From Ustilaginoidea virens (Eukaryota > Ascomycota > Sordariomycetes > Hypocreales > Clavicipitaceae), in NCBI RefSeq assembly GCF_000687475.1, contig NC_057318.1:3410001-3474000 (forward strand): 64,000 nt of DNA, in the 5' to 3' direction. The translations under genes were made by a program, and so were the position numbers. Of this stretch, positions 22,851 to 34,100 are shown in pieces. The stretch's first letter is position 1; the number at the start of each line of letters is the position of its first letter. Under the pieces are notes generated by a model. It had not been told where the DNA came from and ran no database searches. It saw nothing but the letters and a program-made list of their open reading frames with translations.

Positions 22851-25452
22851 ATGGATAGCCTGGATGGCTATCTCCAGGTTCCTCCGGATCGGAGCCAAAT
22901 TTTAGGCAGGCAATCGTGGAAGGTGAGTGCCATCCCTATGCTTCCCTCCCCCCCCCATCTGATCATGTTGCGCGGAGGTTTTGAGGTAGACTAGGCGTCA
23001 TGGGGTCCCTTTCCTTACTTTACGAATCACCAAGTGGAATTATCACGACATTGACTTGCTCCAGACACGGTATATTGTCGTTGGTCCTTGCGCAGCATCC
23101 GGCAAAAGCTGGCAAGGAAGCTCCGGCTTCTGTCAGAGGCCTCGCGGGAACAGTGTCCTGCCAAAGCCTCTCACGAAAACTGCGACGGATGAGCTCTACC
23201 TATCTGTCTACAAGTCGAAAGTAGGTAAATTGCCTTCGAATATGCTGCATGAAGCCATGGATTAGCTAATGTCGCTCACAGGAGGATTCGGAGCCGATGC
23301 AGAAATGGCGGCTTGGCGATATTTCCGACTGTGAAGTCCAATCAGTTTCGCACCGTAAACAGGCTCCCGTGCTACCAACACTTGTCATCACCATTTCCGA
23401 TACTCAGCGGAAACGCCGGTCCAGTCGAGCAACGGGCTTCATTTCAACGAATAAAGATTCTAGCGCGACTATACTGTTGTTTCGCACTCCGCCTCATGAT
23501 GATGACCATATCAGTCTTGAGGAATGGTCGCGCGTCATCAACACAAGGAAGGCCTCCGCAATCGCTATCGGAAACCCCATGTCACCCATGTTTACGTCGC
23601 CTTTTCAAACACGGCCCAATGAGATTTCTGAGTCCCATCCTCGTCCCAGCAGCAGCAGCCGTGGCCTTCAGCATAAGAGCTCTACCGCTACGTATTCCAC
23701 AGGCCCCTGGGACCGTTCCTTCACCTTTAGTTCCGAGTCCCCTAGTCTGCGATCGAAACGAAGCGACCTTTCGTCTCCCTCCAGCCACACTCATCTGACT
23801 CAAAACGGGTCGTACCCTATTCCGGAACAGCATTATACCACCATTATGCCAGGCGACATAGTAGCGTCGAGTCCAAACGGAGAGTATCAAGGCCAGTTCA
23901 TCGAGGGATGGGCGGCAACTCAGCGTCGCTTCTCCGCGATGACTTCTCCGATACGGGGCAGGAATAGCATAAGCTCACAATCGCAGCAACGATCTATACT
24001 AGATGTCGCATCACCCCCTGCCCCTGGAGAGTCAATCTTGGACCGGGCCTTCCAACTCGGACAAATTCCTGGGGCCAGGTCCTTGGTACCCGGCGAAGAA
24101 AATCTCAGTTCTATCGCGCGATTTGATGCTCTGATGCGTGATACCGAGGAAAGAAGACGCAGACGAGAGACCATTCACCGAATCCGGCAGACAGGGACCC
24201 GGGTCGCTGTCGACCACGACGGCAAGACAATAGAGGACCGGAACGAGGACGGCAAAGACTTGGATGAATCCGAGTCGGATAGTGATGCATTCCCTCCGAA
24301 TCTGTTCCGGAATGAGGAGCTTAGTGCAACACCCATGTCGCCATCTACCCAACGAGCACTGGCGTACATAGCTGAACGTCATGAACAGCGTCCGCCAATG
24401 TCAAGAACCCATCTCAGCTTCCACGCAGGCATTGCTTCAGCGCCAGCGCCAGCGCCGGTGTTAGCTTCACGCCCACATACCGCTTATGCCAAGAGCGGTC
24501 CAAATGCCTCACCAGGACAGACTGCATCTCACATGATTCCCACAGCCACAACTACTTTGACTTTACTTCCATCGCCCCGGGAGGAAGACCACGGTCGTTC
24601 GACCCGAAGTACAGAAAAACTCTGCTCCAACTCGAGTTCGAAGAGGTCGAGCTTCACGGAATTCACCAAGAGGCTGTCTAGCACCAGCAGCTTATTGCTA
24701 GGCCAGACCAACACGAGTGGAGCGAGCAGTCATGTGAGCAGCGACGAAGCCGACACCCAGAACTGCTCGTCTGCTCCACGGACGAATCTTGGTCTCCGCG
24801 GCAGTGGCGCTTCCCCGCGACCCAGGGACAGGTATGACCAGGACAGGCGTTGCGGCTGGAGAGGCAGCGTCAGTATGGTACGCCCAGAGGGAGCGTTTAC
24901 TTTTATGAAGTGAACGATGAAGCCGAATCTGGGACGCCCATGTCGCGCTGGCTTGACGAGTCGCTCGCTTTGGTCAGCGGCTGTCCATGACGCAAAAATC
25001 AAAACGTCGTCTTTTACTTGCAGCCTTCTTCCCGGCCTTTTTTTTTTTTTTGTCAAATCGAACCACTTTAAATATTTGGAAGGCGTGGCGATCTCTTTCT
25101 CTTTCTCAGTCGCATATTATCTCGATTTTTGGGTTCATCTCCCTTTAACGGAGGAAATTACATCGACTTGTTCCGATCAATCAGATTTCGATACCACGAC
25201 ACAATGACTTGCTCTTTTCAATGACAGCATTTTGGAGATTGTTGAAATTCCTACTGAGTCCGACCTCGGCCCGTCTCCGGGAAAAAACCTATGGCAAGAT
25301 TTACTTGGCAGCATGGGAAGATGGGGGCTCTTTCGGCGCCCGAAATGGTCAACTAGGTACCTATTCATTCCACATGACCCGGAACCACCCTTTTCTGTGG
25401 AGAAAGTCGTCTTGATGATCAAGATCCCTTCTCACCTTCATCCTCCCTCAGC

Positions 25453-25487
<35 letters not shown>

Positions 25488-25574
25488 AGCACGATCCCCG
25501 CGATGGGATACACAGGGGCGGAGGCACTGCAGATTTGGGGCTGCATAAGACCGGCAGATGATGACGATGAATGA
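22851..25574 (+). CDS. Fungal PH-domain protein
   Basis: Clear exons: 22851-22922, 23065-23220 and 23282 to about 24810. The start MDSLDGYLQVPPDRSQ and the next about 130 residues form a PH-like domain (WKTRYIVVG, ATDELYLSVYKSK, DCEVQSVSHRK, ATILLFRTP). A long Ser/Pro-rich region with an Arg-rich helix (TEERRRRRETIHRIR) follows. The third exon is open to a TGA at 24913. However, another frame (24860-24990, with GSVYFYEVNDEAES and SRWLDESLAL) and two later blocks look coding: 25228-25356 (ILEIVEIPTESDLG to FRRPKWST) and, across an intron ending T31-GCAG, 25490-25574 (IPAMGYTGAEALQIWG to the acidic end DDDDE). I therefore give the longer span. The exact 24.8-25.2 kb splicing is unresolved. PH domains bind phosphoinositides; the role is unknown. 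Confidence 0.75.
25357..25489 (+). other. Putative last intron of the PH-protein gene with T31 tract
   Basis: Donor GTACCT after 25356 and acceptor GCAG at 25486-25489, directly preceded by about 31 thymines. Removing it fuses PKWST with STIPAMGYTG in frame and leads to a TGA after an acidic tail, which supports a real intron. Confidence 0.6.
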
Positions 25575-26469
25575 TGATTGACGACGAACGTTTTTACACG
25601 AAAAAAAAATAATACCATGCTTTATAATATCTTTTCTTGCATTCCATTTGTTTTACCCAATCTCAACGTGTATACCTCAAAAACGGCGGCTGTGGAAATG
25701 GCTGGAAAGCAAAGGAACAAATTTCGACCCTTGAGCGGAAACTGGCATTGTAGCGTTGTCCTGTCATATTTAGTGATATACGGTGGTGCTTACCGCTTAC
25801 AAAATAAAAAGGCTGTATGTAGCAGGCAACTGGACCAGGGTTTGCATTTTTGCTTGGATGCCAAAATTGCTTGAATCGCTTGAATTGCAGCGCTGGGTCC
25901 GCCCGCTGCACTCCCGTGCCGAAACAGGCTGGCAAAGCTTCAGAGATGTACATGTAGACATACGTACAGATAGATTGGACGGAAGCAAACACGACAGAAT
26001 GACTCTCATCTTCCCGAAATGGGGCCTCGCTTGTTCTCATGAGAGCCGTCAAAAAGAAAAACTGTTTCCTACTTTGGTATTTGACGACGTCTAAAGAGGC
26101 ATCATGCTCATCGGCCAATCTTGTGTGTGCACGGTACGGCCCTGGTGACTTTCCTCCGAGCCGAGCGAAACGTTTGTTCTGGCTGTTCCGTGAACCAGTT
26201 GCTCAACCAATCAATCTCACACATGATGTTGACTTTTGTATAATTTAGCCTGTTTCGTTTCATCCTCACTGTATCCCCATGTCCAGAATGCCAGAACCAC
26301 AGAAGCGTTTTACACTGTTCTTTGCTGGTGCGTCGCGTCGAATTGGACCCAGCCTTTCTTTACGCCCTTTTTTTTTTTTTTTTTTTTTTCATTTTTTTCA
26401 GCATGGGATTTAAAAAAAAAAGGAGAAAAAAAAAGTCAAACGAGTCGGTTTCCTTGCAGAAGCCCTCGT
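25575..26469. other. Convergent 3' region between the PH gene and cse1
   Basis: Fairly AT-rich DNA with homopolymer runs (T at about 26369-26389, A at about 26412-26432). No gene is supported; it holds the 3' untranslated regions of the two converging genes. Confidence 0.5.
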
Positions 26470-29400
26470 TTAACGGATATATTGTGCAATGGCTTGCTGT
26501 TGCTCAGGCGGAAGACGCTGGGTGATGAAGCCCTGGATAGCTCCGCTGTGTCGCTGGTTGGCTGCAGCCATGTAGTCCTTCACCCACGTAGACACGTTTT
26601 GGATATCGGGAAAGTCGTCCCGCGCCAGAGGTTTGCACGTGTTAAGAGCGGTGTACGTCATTCCGAATCCGATATCGTCAACGGATGCCTCGGATATGAG
26701 CTCGTCTCCTGCCCCCGCCACAACGGCGGGGGGGTTGGCTAGAAGGGATAGCAGAATGCGGCAGCTGTTGGCCCAGCCCTTCATGAACTTCTGGGCAAAG
26801 ACTTGCGAGTCGCATACAGTCTTGGTCAAAGACACAACGGCTGTTTTGCGGTCGACTGGCTTGGCAAGTTTTTCCGTCTCGGCGAGCACGAACGGCGGGT
26901 ATACTTGAGCAAAAGCGCGGCCATCCACCTGGTCGGATTGGTTGATGAAGTAGTCGGCGCCATATCCAGCTTCCAGCCTGGCACTGACCAGGTGGTAGAA
27001 CCGAGCGAACCGAAGCTTGAACGAATCTGCAGGCGAGCCTTGCAGTTTGGTGTATAGTAGCTGCAGGATGGTTCCAAAGTATTGGCCCATGGCCGAGCTG
27101 TAGAGTGGTTAATTGGTTTTTGCAAAACTATTTTTGGCCCTTGAGTGGCGCGGAAATCACAGCAAAAGAAAGAACCAAGGGTGAAAAAAAAAAAAAAAAA
27201 AAGTTCGTAGCTCAGGCACATGAATCGACTTACGGTTCAAACGAGCTGATAATGGCGTCAAGTATGTCAAACGCCTGGGTCTCGGATTTCTTGAATCCAA
27301 GCAACTTCTGGAATATACCGAGGACGGCCTCCAGCTGGTTGCCTTGAAGGATTAGCTCCGATGTCTTTGGGATAACGGCCGACAGTAGCCGCACGCAGGC
27401 GGGGACGTTGCCACGAGTTTCCCACAGGGGCGCGGCGAGTAGAGGACCGAGAAGAGACTTGAAATTTTCTGAAATGCTGTCTGCGGGGCTTGACTCAATG
27501 AGTTGAGCCAGGATCTGAAAGACGTAAGGAATGAACTCGGTGACCTCTTCGGCCAGGATTTGGTTAAATGGTTCCCACAGCTTCTGGTTGAAAACAGCGG
27601 CATTGTTAGCGGAACAATATCGAACTAAAGCGCCCATTGCTTCGAAGTGATAGTAGTAAAACTTGGGGTTGCTTGGATTATGCTTCATAACGTTTGTAAT
27701 TAGGATCAGATGCGTCAAGACGCTGTCCAACATGGGGGAAGCGCCATCCTTGATGACTATGAGGATTCGCATCACACATCGCATCAAAAACTCATTCTCT
27801 TGAAGCTTCGCGGCATTCGTCTCGCGCTCAATGAGCTTGAATAAGTGGTTGAGCAGATCCTTGGCGAAAGGCTCAATATCGGCTCGTGGGAACATCTGGC
27901 TTCCGGCATCATCTGTCAAGAACAACACACGTTCCACAGCAACGGCGGCATATGTGTACACGACATAGTTGGATGAGTTTAGGTTCTGGATCAGAGGAGC
28001 CAGAGCCACTCTCCATTGCTCTTTTGACAGTTGACTTCGGAACGTGTAGAGGTATTTGATGGCGTCAACTTTGGAGATGGGCTCGACGCCTTCGGTAGCA
28101 ACAAGGTCTGACGCAATGTGCTGTTCGAAGAACTCGACCACATTCACCAACGGGTTGACTGTCTTGACACCTTGAGCTGCAGTCACTGCTCCCTTGGCCG
28201 CGATTGACAGAAACAGGTAGACCGCCGTGTCCTTGGCTTTCCAATCTGTCTTGCCCTGGTTGAGGTAATGGGTGATGTACTTGGAGACGGCAGTAGTGAC
28301 TGGGGTTTCAAACCTTTCCTGCAACTTCCGTAAAAAGTCGGTGGACGATCGTCGCCTCGAGTCTGTGTCTGAGCCTTCCAGGTCTCGCCGAATGAACTCA
28401 ATAGGCTCGTCTTCAAACATTTCAATGTCTGATTCGCGAAGAGCAACGTTTGGTAATATAACCTTTTCGACAATCTGGGACAAGACGTTCTCATCGTTAA
28501 ACATAGCAGCGTGCTCGGCTACGGAGGCTACGGCGGTTAAAAAGTGCAACGTCTTGCTCACCAGGTTGTCATACTTGGTTTCGGTTCCGACGGTGGTCAA
28601 CAAATTCCAGGCACTGGTGATGAAAGGCTGAACAAACTTTGAAAAGTCTTCATCATACTTGATGGTGTAGAGCTCCAAGACTTCGCAGATGCCAGCCTTG
28701 ACAGTATCGACAATGCTGGCCTCATCATCATCGCCCGTTTCCAGTTGGGGGTTGGAATACGTGAGGTATTTGTGGAGAAGCCCGGAGATTTCTGGGAGGT
28801 GGTCTTCAAAGATGGGATTCAAGTCATGGGATGACATATCATGCAGAATCTTGATTTGCAGATCCAAGGTTTCGAACCATCTCTTTAGAGTCTCTTTGTT
28901 ATTGCCGTGTTCGTCGATCTTTCTGTCTGTTGTCTGGAAATAATCTTGGTCAGCAACTGGCCGTTTGTGCTCTCTTCTTCTTCTTCTTCTTCTTATCTCA
29001 GTTCACCTACAGCTAGCAACTGAATAAAAGGTTGCCCAAACGTGTTTACGACGTGGTTGATTTCAATGTACAATTCGTCCGATCTGTTGAGGGGGCGCCA
29101 TCTGTTGAAAATGGAGTGGGCGACTTCGAGAACCCCGACGTTGATCTTGGGATCGGTTGCAGAGAATCGACTGACAAGTTCCTGCGGACTCCATGGTTAA
29201 TGCTAGAGAAAACTTCAGCAACTGGGAGCGGATTTACCTGGGTAAGTGTGTCCCACCGCCTCCAGAAGTCAGAGTCAGCGATGACGCTGATTGCCTCACC
29301 GAGCTGCTTCTGGACATTGGGCGGACTGGATATCATCAACCCAATAAGTCGTTCTTTTATGATTTGGACCTCGTCCTGCGTTACTTTGTAGTTTCCTTCC

Positions 29401-29784
29401 TCATCCTATGGAGGAAGAAAAAAAAAAAACCACCGGCGTTAGGGACCAATGGACGACGAGTGGTAGGGATGAAAGCGAGACGCACGACATAGTTGGAGCG
29501 GATGAAGTTCTTGAAGGCGAGAGACGCAGCTAATCGTGTGTTGGGGGGAAGAGAATCAGAGTTGACAATATTCAACAGCGCGAGCGAGTATTGGGGCTTC
29601 GTGGCCTCTTGCTTCAGTGCGTTTTCGGCTGCAGAATCGCGGTGGTTAGCCATCGAGGATATGGACGAGGAGCGGGGCAGTAAGAGATGGCCCAGCGATG
29701 GTGCCTTGACGTGCCTTTGCGGTGTTGAGCAGGATCAAGGGTGGCATTCAGCAGCTGGGAAATTTGACCAATATCGGCCGCCAT
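26470..29784 (-). CDS. cse1: Cse1/CAS exportin, importin-alpha re-exporter
   Basis: Six exons: 29784-29715, 29628-29486, 29405-29238, 29181-29011, 28933-27234 and 27097-26470; 959 residues, essentially the yeast Cse1 length. Family signatures include the N-terminal importin-beta helix (RLAASLAFKNFIRSNYV), IGLMISSPPNVQKQLGEAIS, VAHSIFNRWRPLNRSDEL, LRESDIEMFEDEP, EFIRRDLEGSDTDSRRR and VDAIKYLYTFR. Cse1 binds importin-alpha and RanGTP in the nucleus and returns importin-alpha to the cytoplasm. All junctions keep phase. Intron 1 uses GC rather than GT at its donor (AAAG/GCACGT); the nearest GT would break the frame. Confidence 0.97.
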
Positions 29785-31159
29785 GGTAAGACCTCGTCGG
29801 TGAGAGCTTCACTCTGGTTGGATTGTTGGAGAGTTGAGGATAATGCTGCCTGCGAACTGCAGCAGGTGGCTGTCTTTTTTCTTCTTTTTTTTTTTTGGTG
29901 TTTGCACAAGCTATCGGATTTCCATGGGGACGGGAGCGTGACAGGGGGTTCCATGTGAGTGGGGGGTGAGGAGGAGGAGACTGGAGCTTGAGGCAAAGAG
30001 TGCTCGGTCGGCCCAGTGCCAATCGTGAACTTTGCAAGAGGGTCATCGAAAGGGTGTTTGATAAAGCATATCATGAATGAAGTCGCCGGAAATTTTCTAC
30101 TTTTCTCCCTAAATTTTTTTTGCTGATTCGACGATGTTTTCACGTCATGGAAATGGAGGTCCTTAAGTACCTCTGGACCAAGGTAAAGGCACCGGCATAT
30201 TTCGGTCTTGCCAGCATCCCCCTCCTTTCCAACGATACTTCATTGCTCGTTCAGCTGACTAAACTCATGTAGTAGTTGGCAAGATTCATTAATATCTCAT
30301 ATACATAAGGTTGGTATTTATTCGAAAGATGAATTCCTGAAGGCTCGAAATACTACTGACCTGTACCTTCGAGGCCCACTTATGGCCCACAGCCCGCAGA
30401 CAAGCAACCTAAGGTGGGACCGGGGGAGGTAGGTACCGAGGTATACTGTACCCGCACTCCGTGCATAGGATGTACCTTACCTACCTAAATAGGTGCCTAG
30501 GTACCTATAACTTCCATTCGCAACTGATGGTGACAAATTTTGGCTTCCAAGTTTGAGTGATGACTTATTGAATGTATGGATTCCAGCGTGCAAAGGATAC
30601 CATGAGATACATTGTCGATTCTCGCTCAAACCATCTTGAAACTGATGCTGGTGACGGAAAGACCTGTCACAAGTTGATGTGGGGTCGATTATCAATTGTT
30701 TTGCAGCACTTGCCCGTTTCTCCCGCCTCTCGCCTCAACTTCAAGTCCAGATTCAGCCTCGTCTTGAATCCTAGCTTCTGTCGCTTTTCGTTGCTTGGTT
30801 CCGCCCACAGTCACCCACGCCGCCTCTGTTTTGAATGCTTTTTTTAATGCGAAAGATTATCCGGGCTGACCTTCAGGTAAGAAGCTGATTTTTCTCGCTA
30901 TCGATTGTTATGTGCCAAGTCTCCCTCGCATTAGGTGCTTGGAAGTTGGGACTGGAACTTGGTTGGGGTACATGAGCGGCCCGGGACCTTGGCTTTATTG
31001 CATCCAGCCTTTCAAGAACGAGGGGTCAAGAGAGAAAAGAAAACAAAAAAGAAACAGAGCCTTTCCTTGTTCAACAGCCACGGCAGCTGATGCGGTGTCA
31101 TCAACTAACATTCCATAGTCCGTCGCTGCCATCCACAAACCCTCTCGGCAGACGAGCAT
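29785..31159. other. Divergent promoter region of cse1 and tsc2
   Basis: About 1.4 kb upstream of both genes. It holds T-runs (about 29875-29896), an AGGTACCT cluster at 30425-30510, and an AC/T-rich leader for tsc2. No coding sequence is supported. Confidence 0.5.
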
Positions 31160-34100
31160 ATGTCCCCGCGACCAGAAGATGAACCTCGCGCTCCAGATTC
31201 TAGCCGCCCCAGCGGCCTGGGTACGGTTTTCCGCAGCTTGACGAACAAGTCAATGAAGCATCCGCCGCCCCTGTCAGCTCCTTCGACCGCCTTGCCTCGA
31301 GCCGAGTTTATCAATGCGACTCCTACCAGCTCCCGAGAGCTTTCGAGCAACCACGTGGACGCGCTCGAACTCTTGAGGAATGGTAGTCCGAACGAACGAA
31401 TCTCTGCCGCCAATAGCTTAAAACTCGCCATCACCGAGTATCCCTTGAATCCAATCCTCGACATCTGGTATGCTGGAAAGGACCTTATAAACCCATCAAA
31501 TTCGCCACCGACGAGAGCAGCTGGTTGGGAGCTTTTGTCAGAACTTGCTAAACACTCATCATCGACCGATCTGGAACGGAGAGGCTATTTTCAAACTCTT
31601 TCCGCACCGTCCAACCCCGAAGATTTTCATCTCCAGCTGGCAGCTCTCGTGGATTTGACGAATCATGGTCGCGTGCTCGCCGGCTTTGACTACGAACTAC
31701 TGCCTCTACTCACAGTTTGGCTTCAACAAGCATTCAATGCTGCCCGTACCGCGAGAAAGAATTCGCACTCCGGGCGTGTTGCAGGTAATTCTTCGCGAGG
31801 CAAGGCGACGGTTTTGGGAGAAGATGAGAACTCTGCTCAGCTATTCATCTTTCTCTTGGATGTTATCAAGTTCAGCTTCAACACTGCCGATGAAGCTGCC
31901 GTGACCGATCTCATCAATACTATACTAACCATTTGCGAGACTACAAGCCAAGAAGATGATTTGCGATCCGGCATCAATGTGCTAGATGCAATTGTCACAT
32001 TTGGATCGATACCCCAGAGCAAGCTGAAGGACTGTGTTCAGGTGCTCAGTTCGATTTATTGCCTGGTGCCGAATCTACAGAAGAATTCGTGGCACACAAT
32101 AGCCAATCTCTGCAAGTCTCACAATGGGCAGGCCACAGTTCGCATCCTGCTTGATACCCTCCGCAACCTTCAGCCAGGCGTCAATGAAAAAGTTACAAGA
32201 AAAATTCGCAGCAGCTTGGCTGTGCTACAGAAGTTGTTGACCAAAACAGCCGAAAAAGGATATCCTACCGTTCCCTATGCTTTACTAGTTGATGGTCTAT
32301 CCAGCACGTTGAAGGCCACGAAATCATTGCTAGTATACGTATCCGTCTTGCAACTCATCAACTCACTCTTCGATGACGGAGATGGACGTGTTCACCGCTT
32401 GATCATTGATGAGGACTGGTCAACGTCTCTCGATAGCGCCGTCGAGTGTTATCGACGTGTCAGGGAAGCTGGCGACAAGCAACGAGGTTATCATGAACAG
32501 TTACAAGTCGCCAACGTCGACCGAGAGCTCTCGACCCTCATTCTGCGCTTAGACACTGTTGTGAAAGGACAGTCGGGCGAATTCATACCGCGGCAGACCG
32601 TCGTCAAGTTTTTCGCGGATGTACATAGGCTGCTGCCAGATGAGACTGCCAAGACGGTCCTTGATTACTTCCAAGAGTTTCGTTGCTGCTCTCCATCAGA
32701 TTTGAGATGGGAGGAAAACTTGGACCTGGTGCTGGAAGCATTCTTTGGCAACAGAAGCCGCAGTTCCGATACCCGGCTCAGAGCCCTACAGGCTATGATG
32801 GATGCTTATGACATTGTCGACCTCGTAGGTGACGGAGCGGAGCAAAACTTCATCCCCAAACTGGCCAAGAGCATATTGCAAAATGTTGCCGAAGAAAGCG
32901 ATGTTTTCGTCCTTGATGCGATTGTGTCATTGATGGTTTCCGTCATCATATCATGTGATATGGAACTATTTGACTTTATCATCGAGGCCCTACGAACCAT
33001 CATCATGAGTGACAGAACCAGGTCGCCTATATCGTCACCAACCACGTCGACCATAACTTCTCCAACCGATGGTGACTCACCGGCGCCGGGACTCGCATCG
33101 CCGCAGTCGCCTTCCAGCGTCGCAACTGCAGGTTACGTGAGGATGTTTCTTCGCACTATGAACCTTAATAGCGAGAAGAGTGTCAAATTGTTCAGTGTTC
33201 TCGTTGGCATTGCTAGGCCGAGCCAGAATGAAGTGGATGCCAGGCTGACTGCGATGAAACTTCTCTTTCGTTTGCGCGCCGACTGGGCCAACAGGGTTTT
33301 TGTGACGGATGACCTTGACAACACTTCTTTGGCAACTGCTATGTGCCGCACTGACGCTTCTTTTGCCAAGAAGCAAGCTGAAGAAGCAATGCAGTCCTTC
33401 CGTCTGTGTCGGAGTGATCATGGCAATCAGTCTCGGACATCCCGTGGGGTATCCTTTGGACAATCTCCAATTCAAGAGCGAGGAGTTCCTGTGCGAACCT
33501 TGAGCGGCGGAAAAAGCTTGTCTGTGAGGTATCATCAGCAGTGGAAGTGCCCCGACGCCGGCGCATTGCCCGACGCGATTCCCAGTCTCATTAGCCCTGT
33601 CCTCGCTTCTCATGACTGGACAGCTAATGCTGGAGATGACGATGCAACAAACACGAGTCACACAAACCCCAGCGACAGGCTACCTAAATCCTCCGTTCTA
33701 AGCATGACCGTTTGGCTGGATGCTGTACTTGATATGCTTCAAGGCAGTGATTGGGAAGTCTACAGCTTCGCGCTAGTCCATCTGCCATCGCAATTGAGCA
33801 ACCACGCCATCTTTGTGGATGCCATCCCACAAATACAGGCATTGCGGCGGATAATATGCGATCAGATTCGAACAAATTCCTTCCAGGAGCCTCCGTTTGT
33901 GTCTGGTCTTAGGCGAGCGGATGTGGCCATCTGCCTATTTCACAGCCTGACAATGATCCTAAGCTACCATGAGCATTTCGGCAAAGGAGACGAGGACGAA
34001 ATTGTCAAAACATTTATTCTAGGAATTGGTACATGGGAAAGGACTGCCAAATACTGCATCCATGCTTTGTCGATTTGCTGCCACGAGCTCCCGCTGTCGA

